Positions 1 to 9,440 of a stretch of DNA of 64,000 bases are shown here, piece after piece. The notes beneath the pieces were generated by a model that ran no database searches, had not been told where the DNA came from, and saw nothing but the letters and a program-made list of their open reading frames with translations. Source of the stretch: an uncultured Halieaceae bacterium (lineage in GTDB: Bacteria > Pseudomonadota > Gammaproteobacteria > Pseudomonadales > Halieaceae); the NCBI GenBank assembly GCA_938074045.1, contig CALJGI010000005.1, forward strand, positions 1 to 64,000. Direction: 5' to 3'. How positions within the stretch are numbered: the first letter of the stretch is position 1; every line of letters begins with the position of its first letter. A program made the translations under genes and the position numbers.

Positions 1-117
1 ATTCAGATGGAAGTGACGCTGATTGCACCGATTGCGATGGAAGAAGGCTTGCGCTTTGCGATTCGTGAAGGCGGTCGTACGGTTGGTGCTGGTGTGGTAG
101 CCAAGATCCTCGAGTAA
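1..117 (+). CDS. tuf: Elongation factor Tu, C-terminal fragment (5' end outside window)
   Basis: The first 38 codons read in frame to a TAA stop and give the C-terminal beta-barrel end of EF-Tu, with the hallmark stretch [20 protein letters not shown]-Tu carries aminoacyl-tRNA to the ribosome as a GTP complex. Only domain 3 is visible. In related bacteria this tuf copy closes the str operon (rpsL-rpsG-fusA-tuf) and rpsJ follows directly. Here it is followed by tandem terminators and unrelated genes. Confidence 0.97.
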   Translation: MQMEVTLIAPIAMEEGLRFAIREGGRTVGAGVVAKILE

Positions 118-128
118 TACTGTCACAT

Positions 129-194
129 AAAAGGGGGCTGAACCCTTTTTTAGGTAGTCGATAAAAAACCCAGCTGATAAGCTGGGTTTTTTTG
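129..194 (+). terminator. Tandem intrinsic terminators after tuf
   Basis: Two hairpins lie head to tail. The first pairs AAAAGGG (129-135) with CCCTTTT (143-149). The second and stronger pairs AACCCAGCT with AGCTGGGTT around a GATA loop (about 167-188) and runs into a T tract ending at 194. Together they should stop transcription of the tuf (str) operon. Their position isolates tuf from the next gene, whose ATG is only 16 bases further on. Confidence 0.85.
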
Positions 195-210
195 TTCCGG
201 GGTTTGACAG

Positions 211-600
211 ATGGATTCTTCACCGCTTGCTGTCTGGCATCAATTAGTCGAATCGGGGGAGATGACCGGCCTCGAAAACCTGCTGGCTGACGATGTTGTG
301 TTTCACTCCCCGGTGGTTTTTACACCCCAGGAAGGGAAGGAGCTGACCCTGATGTACCTGACAGCGGCTTTTCATGTCTTGGGTGGGGATGAATTTGTGT
401 ATACACGGGAAGTCGTGAATGAGCGCGATGCCGTGCTGGAATTCAAGGCCCTGGTAGATGGCATCGAGGTGAACGGCGTCGACATGATCGGCTGGAACGA
501 AGAAGGTTTAATCAATGATTTCAAGGTGATGGTTCGTCCCCTGAAAGCGTTCAATCTGCTACATCAAAAAATGCGGGAAATGCTCAGCGCGATGGGCTGA
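211..600 (+). CDS. SnoaL-like / NTF2-like small protein
   Basis: A 129-residue protein with the length and pattern of the SnoaL / nuclear-transport-factor-2-like fold: an N-terminal helix with VWHQLVESG, LADDVVFHSP as the first strand, and alternating strands ending VRPLKAFNLLHQKM. Family members include hydrolases, isomerases and proteins with no known activity, so no substrate can be named. The ATG is preceded by GGGG at a usable distance. The gene starts only 16 bases after the tuf terminator, so its promoter is not evident and it may depend on read-through. Its neighbours suggest a lipid- or xenobiotic-degradation role, which is inference. Confidence 0.75.
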   Translation: MDSSPLAVWHQLVESGEMTGLENLLADDVVFHSPVVFTPQEGKELTLMYLTAAFHVLGGDEFVYTREVVNERDAVLEFKALVDGIEVNGVDMIGWNEEGLINDFKVMVRPLKAFNLLHQKMREMLSAMG

Positions 601-626
601 GCAATCCGTCGATTATTACAGGCGGG

Positions 627-2333
627 TTAGCCTGCGTCGGCTGGATCCAGCGCGTCCTGGAGTTCTCGTTTTACAAACTTCCCACTCGCATTGCGGGGCA
701 GCGGTTCATCCAATATCCAGATATAGCGCGGGATTTTGTACGCCGCCATACGGTCACGACAGAACGACCTCAGTTCTTCAGCGGTCAGCTCAGCGCCGGC
801 GGCGGGATAAATTGCAGTTCCAACCTCTTCACCCAGGCGGTCATCCGGAACTGAAAACACAGCACATTCCGCCACCGCATCATACTGGAACAACACTGTT
901 TCAACTTCGCTGCAGTATACGTTTTCACCGCCCCGCAATACCATTTCTTTGGCTCTGTCCACCAGATATAGGAAGCCTTCAGCATCGAGATAGCCTATGT
1001 CTCCTGTGTGTAGCCAGCCGTCCACGATAGTCTCCGCCGTTGCCTCGGGTCGATTGAGATAGCCCTTGATGACCTGGCTACCTCGAACACAAACCTCGCC
1101 TCGTTCGCCGACAGGGACCTCGTTACCTGAGTCGTCGATGCACTTCACATCGAACACAGGTACTACCATGCCGCAACTTTTTGGCCGGCTGACATAAATT
1201 TCGCCGCCAATGGCGCTGATAATGCCGCACACCTCGGTCATGCCGTAGCCCTGTTGTGGCTTGCTGTCACCCTTCTGAGAGTCAATTTTATCCACCAGAT
1301 CCGGTTGCATGGGCGCGCCGCCGCCGCCCATTGTCATCAGCGAGGAGGTGTCACGGCTGGCAAAGTCTGGGTGGGATATCAGTTCCCGGCTCATGGTGGG
1401 CACACCGGTGAAGGCGGTTACTTTCTCTTCCTCGATTATCCGGAGCGCTTCGCCGGCATCCCATTTGTAAAGGTGAATCAATTTACCCCCGGCTGCCGTC
1501 ATTGCCTGGGCGAGACAGTTGTTAGCCGTGACGTGAAAGAGAGGTGTAGCTACGATTGCTGCCTGTTGTGGGCCGCCACCGGCGCTGGGGTCGGGCGGTG
1601 CCGCGCCGTCCACCTTGGCCTTGGTCATAAGCTGTAACACCGACGCGAAGGCAACACTCATCACATTGTTGGTGCAGCCCCGGTGGGTCAGCTGAGCACC
1701 CTTGGGGCGACCGGTTGTGCCGGAAGTGTAAAAAATACAGGCGTCATCGTCGGGATCGATGGTGACCGTTGGCATTGCTGGTTCAGTTTGCAGAACGTCT
1801 TCCCATGCCGTGATGCCCTCGGGCAAGGAATCACCGGCTCTGACGACGACCACCTTCAAATCCGGGAACTGATCTTTGATCTCCTGGAATCTTTCAAAGC
1901 GTTCGATGTCGCAAATGAGAACCTTGGGCGCTGAATCCTTCAGTGCATAAGCCATTTCATCCGGAACCCACCATGCATTCATGCCGACGACGGCTACGCC
2001 ACTCGCTACGGCTGCCCAGTACGAGAGCATCCATTCGGGATAGTTTCGCATGGCAATGGCAATACGATCATTCTGGTGGACACCGTTGGTTTGCAGCCAG
2101 TTGGCTACCGAGTTGACCTGTTTATGTGCGTCGGCGTAACTCCACCTTTCGTCACGATAAATCAGATAGTCCGCCGGACCGTGAGCGGCCGTCATCAGCC
2201 AAAAATCTCGCAGCGATCCGGGTGCGAGAGCCCAGGTTTTCAGTGTCTGGCCGCGAACCTCTACCTCCCCGACTTCAAACATCTGGCCGGGCGCAGTGAT
2301 TTCATTCAACGCTTCGCGAATTTGTTCGTACAT
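627..2333 (-). CDS. Acyl-CoA synthetase (AMP-dependent ligase, ANL superfamily)
   Basis: A 568-residue ligase that would activate a carboxylic acid to its CoA thioester through an acyl-adenylate. Visible motifs are the phosphate-binding loop YTSGTTGRPKG (about residues 202-212), the adenine-binding YGMTE, the HTGDIGYLDAEG stretch with the ribose-binding Asp, the hinge region DRAKEMVLRGGENV, and the C-terminal catalytic-lysine segment PRNASGKFVKREL. Length is normal for the family. The chain length of the substrate cannot be read from the sequence. The gene is divergent from the broken amidohydrolase, with about 100 bases between start codons. Confidence 0.9.
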   Translation of the reverse strand: MYEQIREALNEITAPGQMFEVGEVEVRGQTLKTWALAPGSLRDFWLMTAAHGPADYLIYRDERWSYADAHKQVNSVANWLQTNGVHQNDRIAIAMRNYPEWMLSYWAAVASGVAVVGMNAWWVPDEMAYALKDSAPKVLICDIERFERFQEIKDQFPDLKVVVVRAGDSLPEGITAWEDVLQTEPAMPTVTIDPDDDACIFYTSGTTGRPKGAQLTHRGCTNNVMSVAFASVLQLMTKAKVDGAAPPDPSAGGGPQQAAIVATPLFHVTANNCLAQAMTAAGGKLIHLYKWDAGEALRIIEEEKVTAFTGVPTMSRELISHPDFASRDTSSLMTMGGGGAPMQPDLVDKIDSQKGDSKPQQGYGMTEVCGIISAIGGEIYVSRPKSCGMVVPVFDVKCIDDSGNEVPVGERGEVCVRGSQVIKGYLNRPEATAETIVDGWLHTGDIGYLDAEGFLYLVDRAKEMVLRGGENVYCSEVETVLFQYDAVAECAVFSVPDDRLGEEVGTAIYPAAGAELTAEELRSFCRDRMAAYKIPRYIWILDEPLPRNASGKFVKRELQDALDPADAG

Positions 2334-2437
2334 ATCTGAATTCCTCGGTGTTTACTATGTTCGGATACTTCAAGTCTTGTGGTCGGCTCGGGGCGACTGC
2401 ACAATCGGCTGTAACTTAGATAATAGGGAAAAAGAGT

Positions 2438-4013
2438 ATGCCGGATTCCGATGCAGTTTGGGATACCCTGATCCGGGGTGCACTGGTTTTGATGGGAGCG
2501 GGGGTGACCCCCAACATCAGGATATAGCAATCAAAAATGGCGCTATCGTGGCACGCGGCTCCGTCCTGGTACCGGAAAACGCGGCGGAGGTGGTCTCAGC
2601 GCGAGGCAAATGGTTGATGCCCGGCCTGGTCGATATTCACACTCATCTGAATCTGGAAGTTGATCTCGATCCGCGATTGCCGGAAGTCGTGCGCCATGGC
2701 ACCACCACGGTTGTCGTAGGGAACTGTAGTCTGGGGACGTGTTTCGGCCAACAGCAGGAAGCCGACCAAAACCCTATTGTTGACTGCTTTACACGGGTTG
2801 AGGATATTCCCAAGAAGGCACTGCACCAGTGTGTGCAGGCGGTTACCTGGGACAACTCAGCTGACTATATGGATCATTTTGCGCAGATGCCGCTGGGGCC
2901 CAACATCGGCGTGTTTGTTCCGCACTCCATGCTGCGAGTGGAGGTGATGGGGCTGCAGGAGAGTATCACCCAGGACCCAACCCCCGCCGAGTTGGACCGG
3001 ATGTAGGAGCTGTTGGAGGCCGCGATGCAACAGGGGTATCTGGGCCTGAGCACCGATGGTCTTCCCTTCCATTATTTGGCTAATGAGCCTTACACTGATC
3101 AGGGCATACCAACCCAGTTCGCCAAACGTGCAGAATTAAAACGGTTACTGGATGTTGTGCGTCGACATGATCGAGTCTGGCAAACCACCCCTATTATTGA
3201 AAATCGGGCGAAGGCATTTTTGTATTTTATGTTCACCAGCGGGCGGTTGTTTGGCAAGACGCTGAAAACCTCTGCTCTCTCGGCTATCGAGTTTGTGCTG
3301 ATGCCGAAATCGACCCGGCTGTTCCTGGGGTTTGCGCGCTTGATGAACTCTCGGCTGTTCCGTGGAAACATGCACTTTCAAGCTCTGGGCACGAATTTCA
3401 GGGTGTGGGCAGACGGTATTGTCACGCCCTTGTTTGAAGCGCTGGATTCTGCCTGTCGCTTGATTGCCAAGGAATACGATGACGTGGAGGGCCGGCTCGA
3501 GCTGCTCAATGACCCTGAGTTTATAGAGGATTTCCGTCGTGACTGGCTACATGGTCGCAGCGGTTGGAATCTTGCGCACCTCAAAACGCGCATGGGGTTG
3601 CCGGATAATCTGGTTATTCGTGAACTGGCGCTCATATCACCAACATGGCGTTTTTTGATGCCAATTTGGGTTCATTGAAATTGGCAGCCGCCAGGTCTTT
3701 GCAAACTGTAAGTACAGTGGTGAAACGCTTGACCCGAGAACCGGCGGAGTTTTTCGGTTTGGATGTGGGCACTCTTGACGTTGGAGTACAGTCCGACTTG
3801 ATTCTGATCGACCCTGACGCGCTCGCCAGGCACGATTTGAATGCTGGTCGCTTCCTGGAGTACCGCGAGTTGTATGAACATAATCAGATGGTGAATCGCT
3901 CCGATGGCCTAGTGACCGACGTTTACATACGCGGTCAAAGAGTCTGGAATGGCAGCGAGTTTTTGGCAGTTCTGGGCATTCAGACATTGGGACGAGCGTT
4001 AAGAGCGGCCTAG
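2438..4013 (+). pseudogene. Decayed D-aminoacylase-type amidohydrolase (frameshift, stop, internal deletion)
   Basis: The remnant reads as an N-acyl-D-amino-acid deacylase-like amidohydrolase in three frames. ATG 2438 with AGGGA upstream opens MPDSDAVWDTLIRGALV. A single T appears to be lost from the run at 2487-2490, after which the protein continues as FDGSGGDPQ in another frame, with the metal-binding HTHLNLEV and then VVVGNCSL. An in-frame TAG at 3004-3006 interrupts DRM*ELLEAA. Near 3625-3630 the frame changes again: LVIREL joins abruptly to GAHITNMAFFDANLG. In the family as I know it, roughly 70-100 residues including the FSDxGAH catalytic segment lie there, so an out-of-frame internal deletion is likely. 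The C-terminal part (EPAEFFGLD, QSDLILIDPDAL) is intact. Three separate lesions argue for a real pseudogene rather than one sequencing error. Confidence 0.85.
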
Positions 4014-4027
4014 TTTGCTCGAAATCT

Positions 4028-4894
4028 TTATAAAAAGTTCTTCATGTCTGCGACAAAGCGGTCAAATTGATCGTGATGTAACCAGTGGGCCGCATTGTCG
4101 TATTCGACAACACGCGCATCTTTAAAGGCCTCTACGCGACCGTCTCTCTCGGGGTTTGAGGCCCAGCTGTCGGCGCCATACATTAGTAGAGTGGGGCAGG
4201 CGATGTTGGACCACAAAGCGGAAATGTCTTCCGCGCTCAGGTCCACCGGATGCATAAAGCGCACGTAGTTATCGAACTTCCAACTATAGGTGCCGTCTTC
4301 GTTCTGGCTGATACCCTGCCGCGTGAGGTGGCGTGCCTGTTCCTCGGACAGGTAGCCATTTTCCTGCTTCATGCGTAAGTAGGCGGCCTCCAGGTTTTCA
4401 TATTTACGTGGCGTGCGACCCGCTGCTGCACGCTTGTCGTCAATCCACTCGCGCCAACGATCTTGCAGTGATTTTTTCGCGAACTCTTCGAGCATGCGCG
4501 GCGATGGTCCCAGGCCCTCTATGGCTACCAGCCGCCTCACCATTTCCGGGTACAGGCCGGTATAACGCAAGGCAATGTTTCCACCCAGGGAATGCGCAAT
4601 GATATTAACTGGGGGTTCGCCCAGTTGATGTATCAGTTGGGCGAGGTCATAAACCATCGCCGCCATCGTGTAGTCGCCGCTGGGCGACCAGGCGCTGTCG
4701 CCGTGGCCGCGCAGATCGGGTGCAATTACGTGGTAGTCCTCGCTCAGGGCCTCGGCTACCCAATCCCAGCTGCGACAATGGTCCTTGCCGCCGTGTACCA
4801 GCAGCAACAGGGGGGCATCCGGATTGCCCCAGTCCACATAGTGTAAATGGAGTCGTTGCGAGACAAAGCGGTGGGAGGTAGGTCCGTTAGTCAT
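4028..4894 (-). CDS. Alpha/beta hydrolase
   Basis: A 288-residue alpha/beta-hydrolase fold enzyme. It shows the oxyanion-hole segment LLVHGG (about residue 32), PDLRGHGDS, the nucleophile elbow AHSLGGN with Ser at about residue 102, a putative acid near LLMYGADS, and the catalytic His in AAHWLHH (about residue 270). It likely hydrolyses an ester or similar bond; the substrate is unknown. It converges on the amidohydrolase pseudogene. About 335 non-coding bases separate its start from rpsJ. It belongs to the accessory block that splits tuf from rpsJ. Confidence 0.88.
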   Translation of the reverse strand: MTNGPTSHRFVSQRLHLHYVDWGNPDAPLLLLVHGGKDHCRSWDWVAEALSEDYHVIAPDLRGHGDSAWSPSGDYTMAAMVYDLAQLIHQLGEPPVNIIAHSLGGNIALRYTGLYPEMVRRLVAIEGLGPSPRMLEEFAKKSLQDRWREWIDDKRAAAGRTPRKYENLEAAYLRMKQENGYLSEEQARHLTRQGISQNEDGTYSWKFDNYVRFMHPVDLSAEDISALWSNIACPTLLMYGADSWASNPERDGRVEAFKDARVVEYDNAAHWLHHDQFDRFVADMKNFL

Positions 4895-5124
4895 CTTCTT
4901 GTGCGTTTCTATGTAGAGGTGAGTGGGTCCAACAACGCCCTTGAGACGGTACTCTCAGGGTATTGGGGGCGCACAGTCTAACGCCGCGCTGCGGGTGCTG
5001 GCCAGTGGTTGTAGACCAGCATTGACTTGCAGTTCATAAGCATCTGAAAAGTATAGAAAATTTTCAGTTTGCGGAAAGCGGCGCAGCGCGCGGCAATAAT
5101 ACACAAAATAAGCACCGAATCACG

Positions 5125-5153
5125 TTGACAGAGCGGGGGTCCGTCATTAGAAT
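5125..5153 (+). promoter_or_regulatory. Sigma70-type promoter of the S10 operon
   Basis: A perfect TTGACA (5125-5130) and TAGAAT (5148-5153) are separated by exactly 17 bases. Transcription would start near 5160, giving a leader of about 70 bases that carries a small TCGGG/CCCGA hairpin (5167-5180) before rpsJ. The rest of the gap between 4895 and 5124 holds one A/T-rich inverted repeat (CTGAAAA 5044-5050 with TTTTCAG 5061-5067) and nothing else I can name. I see no long leader like the L4-responsive one of E. coli. Confidence 0.85.
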
Positions 5154-5230
5154 GCGCACTCTTTTTTCGGGTGCCCCCGAGCGGCGGCCCTGTGGTTCTT
5201 TAACGTGTCTAAGTGTGGAGAGTTGATCGA

Positions 5231-5542
5231 ATGCAGAATCAACGTATAAGAATTCGGCTGAAAGCCTTCGATCATAGGCTGATTGATGCCTCGACTTTGG
5301 AGATCGTTGAGACTGCGCGCCGTACCGGTGCCCAGGTTCGCGGCCCCATTCCTCTGCCGACACGTAAAGAACGTTTCACCATACTGGTGTCGCCTCACGT
5401 CAACAAGGACGCGCGAGATCAGTACGAGATCCGTACCCATAAAAGAATGCTGGATATCGTTGAGCCAACCGAGAAAACCGTTGACGCTCTGATGAAATTG
5501 GATCTGGCAGCTGGTGTAGAAGTACAAATCAGTCTTGGTTAG
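5231..5542 (+). CDS. rpsJ: 30S ribosomal protein S10
   Basis: The 103-residue S10 of the small-subunit head, which also acts as NusE in transcription antitermination. [19 protein letters not shown] at the N-terminus and [10 protein letters not shown] near the loop are near-invariant. The start is ATG 5231. An upstream ATG at 5213 is in frame but adds non-homologous residues. It is the first gene of the S10 operon, driven by the promoter at 5125. Confidence 0.98.
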   Translation: MQNQRIRIRLKAFDHRLIDASTLEIVETARRTGAQVRGPIPLPTRKERFTILVSPHVNKDARDQYEIRTHKRMLDIVEPTEKTVDALMKLDLAAGVEVQISLG

Positions 5543-5571
5543 TTGACAGGACGAAGCCCGAAGCCACATTG

Positions 5572-5592
5572 CTGAGGGCGTGTAACGCTCAG
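5572..5592 (+). other. Intercistronic hairpin, rpsJ-rplC
   Basis: CTGAGGGCG (5572-5580) and CGCTCAG (5586-5592) form a stem with a two-base bulge around TGTAA, in the 102-base gap between rpsJ and rplC. The gap is unusually long for this operon. No T tract follows, so it is not a terminator. A translational or processing role is possible but unproven. Confidence 0.4.
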
Positions 5593-5644
5593 AGATGAGC
5601 GGCCATAGAGGGTTCCAGCCCCGTACACTTAGAGGTGAAAAGAA

Positions 5645-6280
5645 ATGACTATTGGTTTAGTCGGCCGTAAGAGCGGTATGACACGAATATTTACCGACGA
5701 CGGCGTCTCCATTCCGGTGACAGTGATTGAGGTTCAGCCCAATCGCGTTACTCAGGTCAAGGATATCGATAGCGATGGCTATCGGGCGATCCAGGTGACC
5801 TCCGGCTCCTGCCGGGCATCAAAAGTAAGCAAATCTGAAGCGGGCCACTTCGCCAAAGCAGGCGTAGAAGCGGGCCGTGGTCTGTGGGAATTCCGTCTCG
5901 ACGAAGGTGATGACACCCCTGAAGTTGGCAATGAGCTGACTGTGGAGCGGTTTGAGGCTGGTCAGAAAGTTGATGTCACTGGCCAGTCCAAGGGTAAGGG
6001 ATTTCAGGGCGGTATCAAGCGCTGGAACTTCCAGATGCAGGACGCAACTCACGGTAACTCCCTGTCTCACCGCTCCAATGGATCGATTGGGCAGTGTCAG
6101 ACGCCGGGTAAAGTGTTCAAAGGTAAGAAAATGTCAGGTCACATGGGTGCTGCCCGCGTGAGCACACAAATGCTTGAGGTGGTGCGCGTCGATACCGAGC
6201 GTAACTTGCTTCTGATCAAAGGTGCCGTCCCCGGCGCCCCCGGCGGCGATGTCTTTGTACGTCCTGCCGTCAAAGCTTAA
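5645..6280 (+). CDS. rplC: 50S ribosomal protein L3
   Basis: A 211-residue L3, one of the early assembly proteins of the large subunit, close to the 209 residues of E. coli. [11 protein letters not shown] opens the protein. The long loop reaching the peptidyl-transferase centre is seen in [13 protein letters not shown] and in THGNSLSHR followed by [14 protein letters not shown]; the Gln of QTPG is the residue methylated by PrmB in E. coli. A GAGGTGA ribosome site precedes the ATG. Confidence 0.98.
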   Translation: MTIGLVGRKSGMTRIFTDDGVSIPVTVIEVQPNRVTQVKDIDSDGYRAIQVTSGSCRASKVSKSEAGHFAKAGVEAGRGLWEFRLDEGDDTPEVGNELTVERFEAGQKVDVTGQSKGKGFQGGIKRWNFQMQDATHGNSLSHRSNGSIGQCQTPGKVFKGKKMSGHMGAARVSTQMLEVVRVDTERNLLLIKGAVPGAPGGDVFVRPAVKA

Positions 6281-6298
6281 GGTTCAGGGGGTCACAAA

Positions 6299-6916
6299 GT
6301 GGAATTGAGTGTTGTGAAGCCTGGTAACGCTGACGCCGGTACAGTTTCGGTTTCGGATGTTGCCTTCGCCAGGGAATTTAACGAAGACCTGGTTCACCAG
6401 GTAGTTACCGCCTATCTGGCGGGTGGCCGTCAAGGCACGCGAGCGCAGAAGAATCGCGCGGCAGTGCGCGGTGGTGGTGCTAAGCCATGGCGTCAAAAGG
6501 GCACCGGTCGCGCCCGAGCGGGCACCCGGAGTTCTCCGATCTGGCGCAGCGGTGGTGTTACTTTTGCCGCGCAGCCACAGGATCATTCGCATAAGGTCAA
6601 CAAGAAGATGTATCGCGCTGCCCTGCAGTCGATTATGTCGGAGCTCGCACGTCAGGAACGTCTGATTGTTGTTGAAGAGCTGGTTGTTGAGCAGCCCAAA
6701 ACCAAGGAGTTGGTAAGTCAGCTAAATGGCTTGGGTTTGGAAAATGTGTTGATCATCGCCGATGAAGTCAATGAAAACCTGTACCTGGCATCACGCAACC
6801 TGCACAAGGTTGACGTACGCGATGTGGCGGGCATCGATCCGGTCAGTTTGATCGCATACGACAAGGTTATGGTGACAGTCCCGGCGCTGAAGAAATTCGA
6901 GGAGATGTTGGGATGA
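6299..6916 (+). CDS. rplD: 50S ribosomal protein L4
   Basis: A 205-residue L4 with a GTG start at 6299. The tunnel loop is visible as the basic stretch around [22 protein letters not shown], here followed by [11 protein letters not shown]. In E. coli, L4 also represses its own operon through the S10 leader. The short leader here does not obviously carry that site. Its stop overlaps the rplW start (ATGA), implying translational coupling. Confidence 0.98.
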   Translation: MELSVVKPGNADAGTVSVSDVAFAREFNEDLVHQVVTAYLAGGRQGTRAQKNRAAVRGGGAKPWRQKGTGRARAGTRSSPIWRSGGVTFAAQPQDHSHKVNKKMYRAALQSIMSELARQERLIVVEELVVEQPKTKELVSQLNGLGLENVLIIADEVNENLYLASRNLHKVDVRDVAGIDPVSLIAYDKVMVTVPALKKFEEMLG

Positions 6917-7209
6917 ACCAGGAGCGTATTTTCCAGGTGTTGTTGGGGCCGCATATCTCTGAAAAGGCCAGCATCTGCGCTGATGAAAACAATCAGTACG
7001 TGTTCAAGGTGGCTCCGAATGCTACCAAGTTGGAAATCAAAAAAGCGGTTGAGCAGTTGTTCAAGGTTAACGTTGTTGATGTGTCAACAGCCGTTATCAA
7101 GGGCAAGGTCAAGCGCAATCGTTTCGGTTTAAGCCGTCGCGCCGGTACCAAGAAAGCATATGTTCGCCTTGAGCAGGGTCAAGAAATTGACTTTGCGGTT
7201 GCGAGTTAA
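6913..7209 (+). CDS. rplW: 50S ribosomal protein L23
   Basis: A 98-residue L23 at the tunnel exit, the docking point for trigger factor and [34 protein letters not shown] and the basic loop [18 protein letters not shown] match the family. It overlaps rplD by four bases. Confidence 0.98.
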   Translation: MNQERIFQVLLGPHISEKASICADENNQYVFKVAPNATKLEIKKAVEQLFKVNVVDVSTAVIKGKVKRNRFGLSRRAGTKKAYVRLEQGQEIDFAVAS

Positions 7210-7227
7210 TCGGGAGCAGTTTGCAAC

Positions 7228-8055
7228 ATGGCTATAGTAAAGAGTAAACCCACTTCCGCTGGTCGCCGTCACCAGGTCCGGATTGTTAATCCCGATTTGC
7301 ATAAGGGTGAACCGTACAAGCCTTTGCTGGAAAAGAAAGGCAAGTCCGGTGGACGTAACAATAATGGTCGCATTACGACGCGCCATATCGGTGGTGGTCA
7401 CAAGCAACACTACCGGGTTGTGGACTTCAAGCGTAATAAGGATGGTATTCCCGCTACGGTTGAGCGTCTGGAATATGACCCGAATCGCACAGCGAATATT
7501 GCACTGATGCTATATGCCGATGGTGAACGTCGCTACATCATTGCGCCCAAGGGCGTTAAAGCTGGTGATGTGCTGCAGTCAGGAGATGAAGCTCCGATTC
7601 GCGCGGGCAACTGCCTGCCAATGCGGAATATTCCCGTCGGTAGCGTTATTCACTGCATCGAATTAAAGCCTGGTAAGGGTGCCCAGTTGGCGCGTAGTGC
7701 CGGTGCCGCCATTCAGCTGGTGGCACGTGAAGGCCAATACGTGACCGTGCGTTTGCGCTCGGGAGAAATGCGCAAGGTGCTGTCGGAATGTCGGGCCACC
7801 CTGGGTGAAGTCTCCAATAGTGAGCACAGCCTGCGCAAACTCGGTAAGGCCGGTGCCAAGCGGTGGCGCGGTGTGCGTCCAACCGTACGTGGTGTCGCGA
7901 TGAACCCGGTGGATCATCCACACGGTGGTGGTGAGGGACGCACATCAGGTGGCCGTCATCCAGTTACCCCATGGGGTGTACCAACCAAGGGCTACAAGAC
8001 TCGTAAAAACAAGCGTACAGACAAGTTGATCGTCCGTCGCCGTGGTAAGAAATAA
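7228..8055 (+). CDS. rplB: 50S ribosomal protein L2
   Basis: A 275-residue L2, needed for subunit association and peptidyl transfer. The conserved [18 protein letters not shown] contains the functionally important histidine (His229 in E. coli numbering). The C-terminus [19 protein letters not shown] is the usual basic tail. Length matches E. coli (273). Confidence 0.98.
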   Translation: MAIVKSKPTSAGRRHQVRIVNPDLHKGEPYKPLLEKKGKSGGRNNNGRITTRHIGGGHKQHYRVVDFKRNKDGIPATVERLEYDPNRTANIALMLYADGERRYIIAPKGVKAGDVLQSGDEAPIRAGNCLPMRNIPVGSVIHCIELKPGKGAQLARSAGAAIQLVAREGQYVTVRLRSGEMRKVLSECRATLGEVSNSEHSLRKLGKAGAKRWRGVRPTVRGVAMNPVDHPHGGGEGRTSGGRHPVTPWGVPTKGYKTRKNKRTDKLIVRRRGKK

Positions 8056-8097
8056 GCGGACCTAGGTGTCCGGACAGACTGAACAGAGGAATTAATT

Positions 8098-8370
8098 GTG
8101 CCGCGTTCCCTAAAGAAAGGACCATTTATTGACCTTCATTTGATGAAGAAGGTTGAGGCAGCTGTAGAGAGCAATGATCGTCGACCCATCAAGACCTGGT
8201 CGCGTCGCTCGATGGTTTCCCCCGATATGGTGGGTCTCACTATAGCAGTGCATAACGGGCGCCAGCATGTCCCCGTTTTGATCAACGAAGATATGGTCGG
8301 ACACAAGTTGGGTGAATTTGCAGTAACCCGTACTTATCGCGGTCACGCGGCCGACAAGAAAGCCCGGTAA
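8098..8370 (+). CDS. rpsS: 30S ribosomal protein S19
   Basis: A 90-residue S19 of the small-subunit head, starting at GTG 8098 with GAGGA upstream. [11 protein letters not shown] and [21 protein letters not shown] are diagnostic. Confidence 0.98.
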   Translation: MPRSLKKGPFIDLHLMKKVEAAVESNDRRPIKTWSRRSMVSPDMVGLTIAVHNGRQHVPVLINEDMVGHKLGEFAVTRTYRGHAADKKAR

Positions 8371-8400
8371 GCACCGGGGCGAAGATAGAGGTTATTGACG

Positions 8401-8745
8401 ATGGAAGTAGCAGCAAAATTGACAGGAGCACGAATCTCCGCTCAGAAAGCACGGCTGGTTGCTGACCAAATCCGTGGCATGGGCGTAGAAGAAGCGCTGG
8501 ACCTACTCAGCTACAGCCCGAAAAAGGCTGCTCAAATCATCAAGAAAGTACTCGATTCAGCGATCGCCAACGCCGAGCACAACGAAGGTGCTGACGTTGA
8601 CGAACTGACAGTGTCCACGATTTTTGTGGATGAAGGTATGACCATGAAGCGTCTGCGTCCCCGAGCCAAGGGCCGCGCTGACCGTATTCTCAAACGCAGC
8701 TGCCACATTACTGTCAAAGTGGCTGACAGCGAAAGCGAAGACTAG
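8401..8745 (+). CDS. rplV: 50S ribosomal protein L22
   Basis: A 114-residue L22 whose beta-hairpin lines the exit tunnel, seen here as [20 protein letters not shown]. The start is set at ATG 8401 (MEVAAKL), by homology to the E. coli start METIAKH and because of the AGAGG site about 10 bases upstream. A TTG two codons earlier is in frame but less likely. Confidence 0.97.
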   Translation: MEVAAKLTGARISAQKARLVADQIRGMGVEEALDLLSYSPKKAAQIIKKVLDSAIANAEHNEGADVDELTVSTIFVDEGMTMKRLRPRAKGRADRILKRSCHITVKVADSESED

Positions 8746-8757
8746 GAGACGACCAGT

Positions 8758-9429
8758 ATGGGTCAGAAAGTACATCCAATCGGCATACGCCTCGGAATCG
8801 TCAAAGACCACACCTCAGTGTGGTACGCCGATCGCCAGAACTATGCAAAGCAGTTGATCAATGATCTCGAAGTGCGTGAGTTTCTGGAAAAGACTCTGGA
8901 TCACGCCTCGGTCAGCCGAATAGTAATCGAGCGCCCGGCACAAACCGCGCGAATCACGATTCACACGGCGCGCCCCGGGATTGTAATCGGCAAAAAGGGT
9001 GAGGACGTCGATAAGTTGCGTCGTTTGCTCAGTGAAAAAATGGGTGTGCCTGTGCACATCAACATTGAAGAAATTCGCAAGCCGGATCTCGATGCAAAGT
9101 TGGTCGCCCAGAACGTGGCGCAGCAGCTCGAGCGCCGGGTTATGTTTCGCCGCGCCATGAAGCGTGTCGTACAGAATGCCATGCGCCAGGGCGCTGAGGG
9201 CATCAAGGTTCAAATCAGCGGCCGTCTCGGCGGTGCTGAAATTGCTCGCACAGAGTGGTACCGCGAAGGTCGCGTACCTCTGCATACCCTGCGCGCAGAT
9301 ATCGATTACGCCACCTATGAGGCGGCGACCACCTACGGAATCCTGGGTGTAAAAGTTTGGATTTTCAAAGGCGAGATTCTGGATGCAGAGCAACCGGAAG
9401 CAAAAGCCAGGAAAACAGGCACTAGTTAA
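8758..9429 (+). CDS. rpsC: 30S ribosomal protein S3
   Basis: A 223-residue S3 at the mRNA entry site. [14 protein letters not shown] starts the protein. The KH domain carries [16 protein letters not shown]. The C-terminal domain has RISGRL-like residues ([20 protein letters not shown]). It is slightly shorter than E. coli S3 (233) at the C-terminus, as in many relatives. Confidence 0.98.
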   Translation: MGQKVHPIGIRLGIVKDHTSVWYADRQNYAKQLINDLEVREFLEKTLDHASVSRIVIERPAQTARITIHTARPGIVIGKKGEDVDKLRRLLSEKMGVPVHINIEEIRKPDLDAKLVAQNVAQQLERRVMFRRAMKRVVQNAMRQGAEGIKVQISGRLGGAEIARTEWYREGRVPLHTLRADIDYATYEAATTYGILGVKVWIFKGEILDAEQPEAKARKTGTS

Positions 9430-9440
9430 GGGCTACGCAA

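Noticed and set aside
2296-2437. Upstream extension of the first amidohydrolase reading frame
   Set aside because: It overlaps the divergent acyl-CoA synthetase start and has no homology. ATG 2438 with AGGGA upstream opens the family-typical N-terminus in the pre-frameshift frame.
3645-3660. T TTT TTG heptamer at the second frame change of the amidohydrolase, suggesting programmed -1 frameshifting
   Set aside because: The third frame already reads GAHITNMAFFD upstream of the T run, so the frame change lies near 3625-3630 and is better explained by a deletion. The in-frame TAG at 3004 also speaks against a functional recoded gene.
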